DNA from: CBDFLA01 sp965248915
GTDB taxonomy: Bacteria; Pseudomonadota; Alphaproteobacteria; M2410
Reading direction: 5' to 3'
Assembly (NCBI GenBank): GCA_965248915.1
Contig: OZ252216.1
Span: forward strand, 310,001-374,000
DNA length: 64,000 nucleotides
In this document: in pieces, positions 42,935 to 51,378 of the stretch
How the letters are laid out: every line of letters begins with the position of its first letter
How positions within the stretch are numbered: position 1 is the first letter of the stretch
Made by a program: the position numbers and the translations under genes
Notes under the pieces: model-generated
Seen by the model: the letters and a program-made list of their open reading frames with translations, nothing else
The model's database searches: none
What the model was told of the DNA's origin: nothing

Positions 42935-45262
42935 CTATTCAGCGACCGCTTGTGCAGCGCAAAAATCAATGCGGACCAATGTGCCAGAATCAGGTTCACT
43001 CTCAATCGAGAATTGTGCCCGGTTGGCTTGTGCTAAGGCCTTTACCAGCGGGAGGCCAAGGCCCGTCCCTTGGACACCTTTGCGTGTGGCACTTGCCGTG
43101 CGTCCAAAGGGCCGAAGCGCCAATCGCAGATCTTTTTGCGACATACCAATTCCTGTGTCCTGAAATCGCACTCGGATCCGACCGCTTTCCAATTTGTGAG
43201 CTGCGATGAGGACGTCGCCGCCACGGTCAGTATACTTGATGGCATTGGTCAAGATATTGAGAACAATCTGCAAAACGCTGCGCTCGTCCGCCAGAATGAT
43301 AGGGATATGCGGATCAAGATTTTTGTTTACATGAATGCCGCGCGCATCCGCCTGTGATGCGACCAGACGCACAGCCATGTTGATCACTGGCCGGATATCC
43401 ATTGGTAAAAGTTTTCGACCCAGTGTCGCATTCTCGGCTTTTGAAAGCGCAAGCACATCGTCGACCAGACTCAACATAAGCTGACCGCTCTCATGAATGT
43501 CTTGAATATACTCTCGGTATTTTGGGTTATCCAGAGGCCCAAATTTTTCCTGCCGGATGAGGTCGCAGAACCCAATAATCGCGTTAAGTGGCGTTCGAAT
43601 TTCATGGCTAAAATTTGCTAAGAAGTCTCGCTTTTCCTTTTCATCTAACTCTTCTCCGCCAAGCAGCGCCTTCTCCGGGGTCTTTGACGAGCTTCTTTTG
43701 TGGGCGTCTTGAAGAAAAGCACAATAGCGAATGGGAGAGCGTTCGCGAAGCGGATGCATTCGCACAATCAATGTTGTCTCATCGCCGCTTGCATCTACAA
43801 GGGATCCTGTTGCGCCCTTAAGGAAGGTTGCCGCGATTGTTGGATTTTGTGGTGCGCGAATATAGGTGCCAAGCAAAGCCCCGAAGCTTTTCTCAAACAG
43901 CGAGGGAAGAGGGCGGTCCCGAACCTCAAGTTCGCTCATTTCCAATGTTTCCAGCGCCGCCTTGTTTGCAAACCGAATGCGACCACTGTCATCTAGGCCC
44001 AAAAGTGCTGCGTCAAGCTCGTTGACGATTGAAGCGAACTCGGTCTCCGTGAGAACCGATTGTTCATCAGCAGGTCGCCAGTCATCTAAGCGAACGAGAT
44101 TTCCTCGTGCAGGAAAGAGACCTTCTTCCGGTTCCAATTTTTCCTCGGATGAAGGAAGGTCTTGCGGTTCCTGTGGCGTTGTCAGTGTTGATTGAACATC
44201 GTCATCGCGCGTGCCCGCAACAGGAATTCCAATGATACGAAAGCCGCGCAGGTCATCGTCGTTGCCGAACACGGGCTCGCCATGTGTTTCTAGAGCAAGC
44301 GAAGAGCCATCGTCGTGCCGCCAAAGCATCCGGCCACCTTCCCAGGCAGACTCAGATTTCAACCCGCGTTCAATTCTTGGATCAAGGATCGCGCCGGTTT
44401 CGCCAAGAAGCCGTCCGCCAATCCTGTCTGGCGTCTTGTTGATCAAGCGAGGCATCGATGGTGAGAAGTAGATGATTTTACGGATCGCATCGAGCTCAAA
44501 GGCTGCAGGCGCAATCTTTTCCACGGCTTCTCGCCATTTCTCTGAAGCAGCATCGACCTCGGGTTGCACAATGCGCCGCCCGCTTCGCAAAAAATTCAAG
44601 GCGAAAAACAGCCTGTGTCGCATAGCGACTTCATCCAGGACCCGGTAGGCCATAACCTGCGCCCGGCTGATACCATCTCTTGTGTAAATGGAGGCGACTT
44701 CGTTGCACCGGCCCTGCCTCATGATCCGAGAGGTAAGAGCCAAGGCGTCGTGATGCGACGGAAACAGCGCGCTCAGCCGCGTCGGTCGATTTTCGCTGGT
44801 GCCTAGACGCAGCCTTGCTTCAGCGTTCTCAGCAACGATTTCCCCGTCCGCCTCACAAAGGAGAAAAGGCAAGGGGACGAGATCGGCAAGCGCTTGCGAC
44901 CAAAGAGGTGCGCTCTCAGGTGCATCGGTTTCTTTTGACGTCTCTGATCCACCAGGAGCTTCAAGGAGAACAAATCTTTGACCTTGGTCTCTAATTGTAT
45001 GGCACCGATAGAGTTGAACCGGTGGATGGAAGGGAAGGGAAAGTTGGAGATCAAACTCTTCCCCGTCATCGAAATCAAGACATGCTGAGAGACTTTGCGA
45101 AATCGGATCACTTGCTTTGAATAGGAGGTCCGCCGGGTCAAAAGCGCCTTCAATATCCCACCACACGAGGGCCGCCTTATTGGCGGCAAATATCCCCGGG
45201 CGTGCCGGATCCCAGACCCAAGCAGGCCATGCTCGATCACTGATGATCGATACAATGCTCAC
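42935..45262 (-). CDS. PAS-domain sensor histidine kinase
   Basis: The 775-residue cytosolic kinase has no membrane segment. PAS-like modules are recognisable around ALLGLDDSGRIRFANKAALE and earlier. HisKA carries the phospho-acceptor His553 in NFSHEIRTPLNAIIGF, followed by the ATPase boxes N (NILTNAIKYTD), G1 (FQDTGIGMS) and G2 (GTGLGLPLVKAL). There is no receiver domain. Layout and soluble PAS region recall the PdhS/DivJ/PleC-type kinases of alphaproteobacteria that control cell-cycle regulators; this assignment is only suggestive. No response-regulator gene is adjacent. Confidence 0.88.
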   Translation of the reverse strand: MSIVSIISDRAWPAWVWDPARPGIFAANKAALVWWDIEGAFDPADLLFKASDPISQSLSACLDFDDGEEFDLQLSLPFHPPVQLYRCHTIRDQGQRFVLLEAPGGSETSKETDAPESAPLWSQALADLVPLPFLLCEADGEIVAENAEARLRLGTSENRPTRLSALFPSHHDALALTSRIMRQGRCNEVASIYTRDGISRAQVMAYRVLDEVAMRHRLFFALNFLRSGRRIVQPEVDAASEKWREAVEKIAPAAFELDAIRKIIYFSPSMPRLINKTPDRIGGRLLGETGAILDPRIERGLKSESAWEGGRMLWRHDDGSSLALETHGEPVFGNDDDLRGFRIIGIPVAGTRDDDVQSTLTTPQEPQDLPSSEEKLEPEEGLFPARGNLVRLDDWRPADEQSVLTETEFASIVNELDAALLGLDDSGRIRFANKAALETLEMSELEVRDRPLPSLFEKSFGALLGTYIRAPQNPTIAATFLKGATGSLVDASGDETTLIVRMHPLRERSPIRYCAFLQDAHKRSSSKTPEKALLGGEELDEKEKRDFLANFSHEIRTPLNAIIGFCDLIRQEKFGPLDNPKYREYIQDIHESGQLMLSLVDDVLALSKAENATLGRKLLPMDIRPVINMAVRLVASQADARGIHVNKNLDPHIPIILADERSVLQIVLNILTNAIKYTDRGGDVLIAAHKLESGRIRVRFQDTGIGMSQKDLRLALRPFGRTASATRKGVQGTGLGLPLVKALAQANRAQFSIESEPDSGTLVRIDFCAAQAVAE

Positions 45263-45451
45263 CCAAATAACCCCCTAAAAGATTTCGTCGGCCACCGAAT
45301 TTCCCAACGGCAGCTCGTGTCTGGACCTTACCAGAGCGCAGAACCAGGAACAAAGCCATTTCCGCTATGATTCTCCCCGTTGAGACGTATGAGGAGCGAT
45401 TCTATGGTTAACTTCCAGGATGGACTGCCAGGTGCCTCAAATATGCAACGC

Positions 45452-45637
45452 TCAGTTTGTCTCGAGCGTCTCAACAAGCGTGAGAATTTCACTTGCAATT
45501 TCACGAGCCTCTTCGGCTGTGAAGTCCATTGGGATGTCAAATCGATCGGTCACAACGTAGAGCCGAACCATCCCATGTTCGGTTTGGCCGATCTGCAAAG
45601 TGGCCGATTCGTCGGTTTCGCGATTGATGCCGTTCAA
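45452..45637 (-). CDS. Small conserved protein, DUF6324-like
   Basis: The 61-residue frame starts with TTG, preceded by GGGAGAAAC at good spacing; no ATG start is available. The sequence (NRETDESATLQIG, then GMVRLYVVTDRFDIPMDFTAEEA and a Glu-rich helix) matches small alphaproteobacterial proteins that I know as DUF6324. Two or three beta strands followed by a helix are likely. Function unknown. It lies alone between the kinase and the epoxide-hydrolase-like gene. Confidence 0.65.
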   Translation of the reverse strand: MNGINRETDESATLQIGQTEHGMVRLYVVTDRFDIPMDFTAEEAREIASEILTLVETLETN

Positions 45638-45700
45638 AGTGTTTCTCCCTCGTCCAAGTAGAGATCAGAGTTTAGTCTGCTGAGCGCATAGGGGAAAGAA

Positions 45701-46639
45701 TTACCTCTGCCCCGACCGTTTTTCATCCTCAGCTTGGCGCAGTTCAGAGTGTTGCGGCACGTGCTTGTCGTTCAGAAAGGCGTCCACCATTGCATTGACG
45801 GAATTTGGGGCTTCTTGTTGAACCCAATGAGAAACGCCGGTGAGATAACGCGTTGTCAAGTTTGAGACAAACTGGTCGGTATCAATCGTTAGCTCTTTGC
45901 CAAGGGCCATATCCTCTTCGCCCCAGACCAAGAGAGTGGGGGTGTCAATGATCGGAAAATCCTCGGGATCTGGCCACTTGTGGTATCGATAAGCCGCCCG
46001 GTAGTAGTTGATCATGGCCTTTAGCGCTCCCGGCTGCGTTGCGTTGGCGCTATAAACGGCCAACAAGTCGTCCGGAAACCGGTCCCGGTCGCATGAAGTT
46101 CGCGCGAAGGCATCTCCCACCGCTTTGGCGCCTTTTCGGCCCAACAAGTATTCCGGCAAGAAGGGGATCTGAAAAAAGAAAATATACCAAGACTTTCGAA
46201 GTTGTTTCAGTGTCTTGACGCCCTTCATGAAACAAGCTGGATGCGGCACGTTCATGATGACGAGCTTCGACAGCGGTCGAACCTGTCGGTAAGCGAATTC
46301 CCAAGCGATCGCCGCACCCCAATCATGGGCTAGTAAAACGACCTCGCGCGCACCAGAGGCATCGATGAGACCAGCGACATCGGCCACCAAGTTATCGAGG
46401 CAATAGGATTTGACGCCCTTGGGACGGCTCGACTTTCCATATCCTCGTAAGTTTGGAGCCCACACTCGAAACCCCAGGTCGGTGAGAGCAGGAAGTTGAT
46501 GGCGCCACGAAATCGCGTGCTCGGGGAATCCATGTAGGCAAAGTGCGAGCCGATCTCCCTCACCGCATGTGAGTACTTCAAAACTCAGTCCATTGGCTTC
46601 AACAAACTCGGTCTTGGCGCGCGGGTCGAGAATGAACAT
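45701..46639 (-). CDS. Alpha/beta hydrolase, epoxide-hydrolase-like
   Basis: From the ATG at 46639 (GAGGAG about ten bases upstream) the product has 312 residues. The oxyanion motif is HGFPEHAISWRHQ, the nucleophile is Asp in LLAHDWGAAIAWEF, and NLRGYGKSSRP precedes it. An acid is in LLVWGEEDMAL and the His in GVSHWVQQEAP. An Asp nucleophile with HGxP points to epoxide hydrolases or haloacetate dehalogenases; ring-opening tyrosines in the cap (YRAAYRYHKW) favour epoxide hydrolase. Confidence 0.85.
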   Translation of the reverse strand: MFILDPRAKTEFVEANGLSFEVLTCGEGDRLALCLHGFPEHAISWRHQLPALTDLGFRVWAPNLRGYGKSSRPKGVKSYCLDNLVADVAGLIDASGAREVVLLAHDWGAAIAWEFAYRQVRPLSKLVIMNVPHPACFMKGVKTLKQLRKSWYIFFFQIPFLPEYLLGRKGAKAVGDAFARTSCDRDRFPDDLLAVYSANATQPGALKAMINYYRAAYRYHKWPDPEDFPIIDTPTLLVWGEEDMALGKELTIDTDQFVSNLTTRYLTGVSHWVQQEAPNSVNAMVDAFLNDKHVPQHSELRQAEDEKRSGQR

Positions 46640-46825
46640 AAACGAGAGCTCCTCAAACGAAGCAGTTGAGACTAACACAATCACAGTTATTCGGGCCCGT
46701 CCAGCGGCACATCCCGACCGGCCGGCACCACAAGAATTCGCTGCAATTTGCGGTTTTTGGAGGTTGAGGAAAGACTTGAAATCGTCAACACAAAGTCTTA
46801 GGTTCGCCCTCCATCTTGAAGAGGC

Positions 46826-46854
46826 CTTGCGCCTCGGGGGCTGCAGCCTTTATA
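46826..46854 (+). promoter_or_regulatory. Probable promoter of tRNA-His
   Basis: CTTGCG (46826-46831) and TTTATA (46849-46854) are 17 bases apart, predicting a transcription start just before the tRNA at 46866. The match to the -35 consensus is moderate. Confidence 0.4.
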
Positions 46855-46865
46855 TGGTTTTCAGT

Positions 46866-46942
46866 GCCGCCTTAGCTCATCTGGTTAGAGCGCTAGTTTG
46901 TGGAACTAGAGGTACTCTGTTCAAGTCAGAGAGGCGGTACCA
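46866..46942 (+). tRNA. tRNA-His (anticodon GUG)
   Basis: The 77 bases fold as a full cloverleaf: acceptor GCCGCCT/AGGCGGT, D-arm GCTC/GAGC, anticodon arm CTAGT-TTGTGGA-ACTAG with GTG at positions 34-36, T-arm CTCTG-TTCAAGT-CAGAG, and an encoded CCA. The first pair is G1:U72, the discriminator is A73, and the base before G1 is T, so no encoded G-1 is present. Most bacterial tRNA-His have an extra G-1; its absence together with A73 is known from a group of alphaproteobacteria with an altered histidyl-tRNA synthetase. Confidence 0.95.
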
Positions 46943-47100
46943 TTTTCATCAAAGCATATCCCCAGACGATTCGACAGGCCGGCAGCCACGCCTCAACTCC
47001 GCGCCGCGGTGTAGATGTCGCTCAAGACTTGCTCGGCCCCATCACCGCCCATAGGATGTCTCAAAAGGACTTCACCGCGAACTCAGGGGAGGAGCATGCG

Positions 47101-48720
47101 ATGATGGATGTGAAACTAACGGAGTCCCATTTTCCAGCGATCGAAGAGGGAGATATTGTCAGTACGACCATTGGCGACCTCTTGCGTGATGCCGCGGCCG
47201 ACACACCGGAATCCGTTGCGCTCGTCGAGTGTGACATCAATTGTGAGCTCGGTCGAAGTTGGACCTATGCTGAATTGTTATCGGATGCTGAGCGACTCGG
47301 TCACGCCCTTGCGTCCCGATTTGAGCCGGGCGAGCGTGTCGCCCTTTGGTCTCCAAACACGCCGGAGTGGGCCATCATGGAATTCGCCTGCAGTTTTGCA
47401 GGCCTAACCTTGGTGACCGTCAATCCGGCCTATCAACCCAATGAATTGGAATACGTCCTCAATCAGTCTCAGTCGTCAGGTCTGTTTCTGGTGGAAGAAT
47501 ATCGCGGCAATCCCATGGCGAAGATTGCACAAGAAGTCTGCGCCGGGTTGCCCAAAGTGAAAGAGGTCGTCAATCTCGATGACGAAGCGACCCTCTACCG
47601 TGTTGAGGGAGATGGTCGTCCACTCCCAAAAGTTCTGCCAGACGATGCCGTGCAAATCCAATACACCTCTGGCACCACAGGATTTCCCAAAGGGGCGCTC
47701 CTGTCTCACAAGGGCTTGGTCAATAATGCACGTCTTACCGCAGAACGCATGACAGTGCGAAAAGGACAGATCTGGATGAACTACATGCCCATGTTTCACA
47801 CAGCGGGTTGCGCGCTTGCAATGCTGGGGTCTGTCCAATTTCGCTGCACGCTTTACATGGTGAAGCTGTTTGACCCCGGCAAAATTATTCGACTCATTGA
47901 GAGTAAAAAAGTCAACGTGATGGTAGGTGTTCCGACCATGTTGATTGGATTACTGGAAGCGGCAAAAGGAGGTCACTATGACTTTTCATCTGTTGAGGTT
48001 TCAGGGTCAGGCGGGTCCATGGTGCCGCCGGAACTTGTGCGGCAAATAGGGGAAGTCTTTGACTGTAATTTCTCGACCGTGTTTGGTCAGACAGAAACCT
48101 CGCCAGTGATAACACAAACCAGACCCTCTGACTCTTTTGCCGACCTGTGTGAGACAATCGGACAACCGCTCCCGCATACGGAGATTTCGATCCGCGATCC
48201 CAAGTCCAACACCGTCGTGCCGTTCGACACTGTGGGCGAAATCTGCTCCCGCGGGTATTGCAACATGATCGGTTACAATGACAATCCCAAGGCTACAGCC
48301 GAGACGATAGACACGGAAGGTTGGCTTCACACTGGCGATCTTGGCACAATGGATGAGCGCGGGTTTGTAAAGATCACCGGTCGCGTCAAGGAGATGATTA
48401 TTCGCGGAGGTGAGAACCTCTTTCCAGCCGAAATCGAAAATGTTCTAATTGAACACACCAATGTGGCGGAAGTCGCGGTTGTTGGCGTGCCGGATGCCAA
48501 GTGGGGTGAGATTGCCATTTGCTTTATCCGACCCAATGACCCATCGCTTCTGAGCAAGGATGAACTGGTTGCTCATTGCCGTTCTCATTTGGCGGCGCAA
48601 AAGACGCCCTCGCAATGGTTTGCGGTACAAGATTTCCCACTAACAGGATCCGGCAAGATTAGGAAATTCAAGCTGCGGGATAGCTTCGTCGACGGCGAGT
48701 TCGACGGCAAGGCACTCTAA
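47101..48720 (+). CDS. Acyl-CoA synthetase, AMP-binding family
   Basis: The ATG at 47101 follows GGGGAGGAG and gives 539 residues; the frame is open back into the tRNA, which is not coding. Adenylation motifs are YTSGTTGFPKGALLSHKG (P-loop), GQTETSPVITQ, TGDLGTMDERGFVKITGR and IRGGENLFPAEIE, with the catalytic Lys in GSGKIRKFKLR. This is the fatty-acyl-CoA or short/medium-chain acyl-CoA synthase branch; it activates carboxylic acids with ATP and CoA. Chain length is not predictable. Confidence 0.9.
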   Translation: MMDVKLTESHFPAIEEGDIVSTTIGDLLRDAAADTPESVALVECDINCELGRSWTYAELLSDAERLGHALASRFEPGERVALWSPNTPEWAIMEFACSFAGLTLVTVNPAYQPNELEYVLNQSQSSGLFLVEEYRGNPMAKIAQEVCAGLPKVKEVVNLDDEATLYRVEGDGRPLPKVLPDDAVQIQYTSGTTGFPKGALLSHKGLVNNARLTAERMTVRKGQIWMNYMPMFHTAGCALAMLGSVQFRCTLYMVKLFDPGKIIRLIESKKVNVMVGVPTMLIGLLEAAKGGHYDFSSVEVSGSGGSMVPPELVRQIGEVFDCNFSTVFGQTETSPVITQTRPSDSFADLCETIGQPLPHTEISIRDPKSNTVVPFDTVGEICSRGYCNMIGYNDNPKATAETIDTEGWLHTGDLGTMDERGFVKITGRVKEMIIRGGENLFPAEIENVLIEHTNVAEVAVVGVPDAKWGEIAICFIRPNDPSLLSKDELVAHCRSHLAAQKTPSQWFAVQDFPLTGSGKIRKFKLRDSFVDGEFDGKAL

Positions 48721-48849
48721 AGAAAGTGGGGTCTTTGTGTCCTTTTCGCTGGAATTAAGGTCAATACTTTCTTATCTCTTGTCCACTAATTTGGAAGGAG
48801 TACGAGCGTAACCGCAGACTTCACTCGGACGAGAAGGCAAGACACCAAC

Positions 48850-50193
48850 GTGACGACCAAGGCCACAAATGTTGACGATCTGAAACGCCGGCTCGAAAAG
48901 GGTGAGGCGACTATCGGCGTTGTGGGTCTTGGTTATGTGGGAGTACCGCTCGCTTTGGCGTCATGCGAAGCCGGTTTTCAAGTTCTCGGGTTCGACATCA
49001 ATGAAAGCCGCGTCGCCGACATCAATGCAGGCAAACGGGTCATCGACTATCTCGCGCCGGACGCCATCTCAAATGCAGTTCAATCCGGCCGGTTCGAGGC
49101 GACCTGCGACATGTCGCGATTTGGTGAGGCCGACGCCATTCTGATTTGCGTGCCGACGCCTCTCACAAAGAACAAAGAACCCAATTTAAGTTACATCTCG
49201 TCCACTGCAGAGGCTATTGCTGCATCGCTGCGCTCTGGACAGATTGTTGTGCTTGAATCAACGACGTGGCCGGGAACCACGAGAGAGGTCGTGCAACCAA
49301 TTCTCGAAGCAACGGGTTACAAGTGCGGTGAAAACTTCTTCCTCGCTTTTTCTCCAGAACGCGAAGACCCAGGTTTTTCAGACCGCACAACAAAGCTTAT
49401 TCCAAAAGTTGTCGGCGCCGACGACCCCAAATCATTGGAGTTGGTAACGACGCTCTATGGGAAGATCGTCGCGCAAGTGACTACCGTTAGCGGCAGCGCG
49501 ACCGCTGAAGCTGTAAAACTGACCGAGAACATTTTCCGTGCCGTCAATATTGCGCTCGTCAATGAACTCAAGAGCGTCTATGCGGCCATGGATGTCGACA
49601 TTTGGGAAGTTATAGACGGCGCGGCCACCAAACCGTTTGGCTTTATGCCGTTCTACCCAGGGCCGGGTCTTGGTGGACACTGTATTCCTATCGATCCGTT
49701 CTATTTGACCTGGAAGGCGCGGCAGAGTGGCGTCGAAACGCGTTTTGTCGAACTGGCCGGTGAAATCAACACACGCATGCCCAAGCTGGTTGTGGATCGA
49801 CTTGGTGAAGCGTTAGGGGGCGGAAATGGAACGACCCTTCAAGGCGCGAACATCCTGATTCTGGGTTTGGCCTACAAAGCGAATGTCAATGACACAAGAG
49901 AAAGCCCTTCCTTCGCATTGATTGAGTTGATCGAGGAACGTGGCGCAAAGTGCGACTACCATGACCCTCATGTCCTGGAAGTGCCACAAACCCGAGAGCA
50001 CGCTCACCTTGCTGGTCGCAAGTCCGTAGATTTGAACGGCAAGACAATCGCCGAGTACGATGCTGTTCTGGTTGCAACCGATCACGATGACGTGGACTAC
50101 GGTCTGATTGCGAATTCCGCCAAGCTCATCATCGACACTCGCAATGTATTTGCGCGCAATGGGTTGCAGGGTGAGAATGTCGTGAAAGCCTAA
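48850..50193 (+). CDS. Nucleotide-sugar dehydrogenase, UDP-N-acetylglucosamine 6-dehydrogenase type
   Basis: The 447-residue enzyme starts with GTG. The NAD fold is VGLGYVGVPLALASCEAGF; the central domain has PTPLTKNKEPNLSYI, FSPEREDPG and the catalytic Cys in PGPGLGGHCIPIDPFYL; the C-terminal domain has LGLAYKANVNDTRESPS. It oxidises the C6 alcohol of a UDP-sugar to a uronate in two NAD-dependent steps. PTPLTKNKEPNLSYI favours the WbpA-like UDP-GlcNAc branch. It starts the surface-polysaccharide locus and is followed 51 bases later by an epimerase gene. Confidence 0.88.
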   Translation: MTTKATNVDDLKRRLEKGEATIGVVGLGYVGVPLALASCEAGFQVLGFDINESRVADINAGKRVIDYLAPDAISNAVQSGRFEATCDMSRFGEADAILICVPTPLTKNKEPNLSYISSTAEAIAASLRSGQIVVLESTTWPGTTREVVQPILEATGYKCGENFFLAFSPEREDPGFSDRTTKLIPKVVGADDPKSLELVTTLYGKIVAQVTTVSGSATAEAVKLTENIFRAVNIALVNELKSVYAAMDVDIWEVIDGAATKPFGFMPFYPGPGLGGHCIPIDPFYLTWKARQSGVETRFVELAGEINTRMPKLVVDRLGEALGGGNGTTLQGANILILGLAYKANVNDTRESPSFALIELIEERGAKCDYHDPHVLEVPQTREHAHLAGRKSVDLNGKTIAEYDAVLVATDHDDVDYGLIANSAKLIIDTRNVFARNGLQGENVVKA

Positions 50194-50244
50194 AGTGAGT
50201 CGTTTTTACGATGTGGCAAAGACGCGACAAGCAAATGGCGGCAT

Positions 50245-51366
50245 ATGATCGATTTGAAGTTACTCAAAGGAAAGCGGGTCCTCGTCACAGGTGCGACAGG
50301 GTTCATCGGTGCGCCACTCGTCGATAGATTGGCTGAGTTGGGGGCAGACGTCACGGTTCTCGTTCGTAACGAAAAAAAGGCGCGTCGATTTGCCAACCAA
50401 TCCATTCGTGTCGTACGTGCTGACCTTAGTGACAGGGACAGAGTGCAAGAGATTGTTGACGGAAACGAGTTGGTTTTCAATCTCGCCCACGATTTCAGAG
50501 CCAGTGCGCAAGAAAATCTATTGAGCTTTCAGTCCTTGGCGGATGCTTGTAGTTCCACCTCTGTAGAACGGCTGATTCATGTGAGCTCAATAGTGGTTTA
50601 TGAAGGCTGGCCTGATCAAGATGTGAACGAACAATCTGCCTATGCAAACCCCCAACATCCCTACCAGGAAGCCAAGATTGACATTGAAATAGATCTGGCA
50701 ATGCGGGCCCGAGAAAAGAGTCTCAGTTCAATCGTCATCCAACCCACGATTGTTTACGGGCCGAAGAGCACTCAGTGGACAGACGTACAAGTAGAGCGAT
50801 TGATGAGTGGAACAATCATGTTGCCGAATGACGGGCGGGGTGCGTGCAACGCCGTATACGTTGGTGACGTTGTTGATGCACTTCTCCTAGCAGGCACAGT
50901 CTCTGGCCAAAATGGCGAGAGGTTCATTGTCTCTGGTCCACGTCCCGCAACCTGGAAGGCTCTCTATTCTCTCTACCAAGAAATTCTCGGCCTGAATGCA
51001 CTTGAGTCCTATGATGTTGATGCAGTCGCCGGGCAAGTCTCGTCAGATCAAAGTGGCATGCCCCAAGAATCCACACTAGACCGGCTTATCAATTCCGGCT
51101 TTGGGACGTGGGTAGTTCTGACACTGAGAAACACTCTTGGCGATAGATTTGTGAGAAGGGTGCGAAGGGTCGCGACTAAGGCGATAAATCTGGGCCGACC
51201 GCCGACATATTTCCCTCTGCCCCACGAACTTCAACTCTATATGGCGTCAGGCGTCTGCGACATTGAAAAGGCACGACGAGACCTTGGGTATGAACCCAGG
51301 TTTGATTTGGAGGCGGCACGAGGGCCAATCACAGAGTATATCAGGCGAAACTACAAACGATCCTAA
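50245..51366 (+). CDS. NAD-dependent epimerase/dehydratase
   Basis: The 373-residue extended SDR has VLVTGATGFIGAPLVDRL, the VRADLSD acid after beta-3, VSSIVVYEG and the catalytic YQEAK (Tyr and Lys). The C-terminal part has a basic, hydrophobic region (LRNTLGDRFVRRVRR) and a SDR-type ending with DIEKARRDLGYEPRFDLE. It probably modifies a nucleotide sugar made by the preceding dehydrogenase. It converges with the GMC gene. Confidence 0.85.
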   Translation: MIDLKLLKGKRVLVTGATGFIGAPLVDRLAELGADVTVLVRNEKKARRFANQSIRVVRADLSDRDRVQEIVDGNELVFNLAHDFRASAQENLLSFQSLADACSSTSVERLIHVSSIVVYEGWPDQDVNEQSAYANPQHPYQEAKIDIEIDLAMRAREKSLSSIVIQPTIVYGPKSTQWTDVQVERLMSGTIMLPNDGRGACNAVYVGDVVDALLLAGTVSGQNGERFIVSGPRPATWKALYSLYQEILGLNALESYDVDAVAGQVSSDQSGMPQESTLDRLINSGFGTWVVLTLRNTLGDRFVRRVRRVATKAINLGRPPTYFPLPHELQLYMASGVCDIEKARRDLGYEPRFDLEAARGPITEYIRRNYKRS

Positions 51367-51378
51367 GTCACGCAAAGG

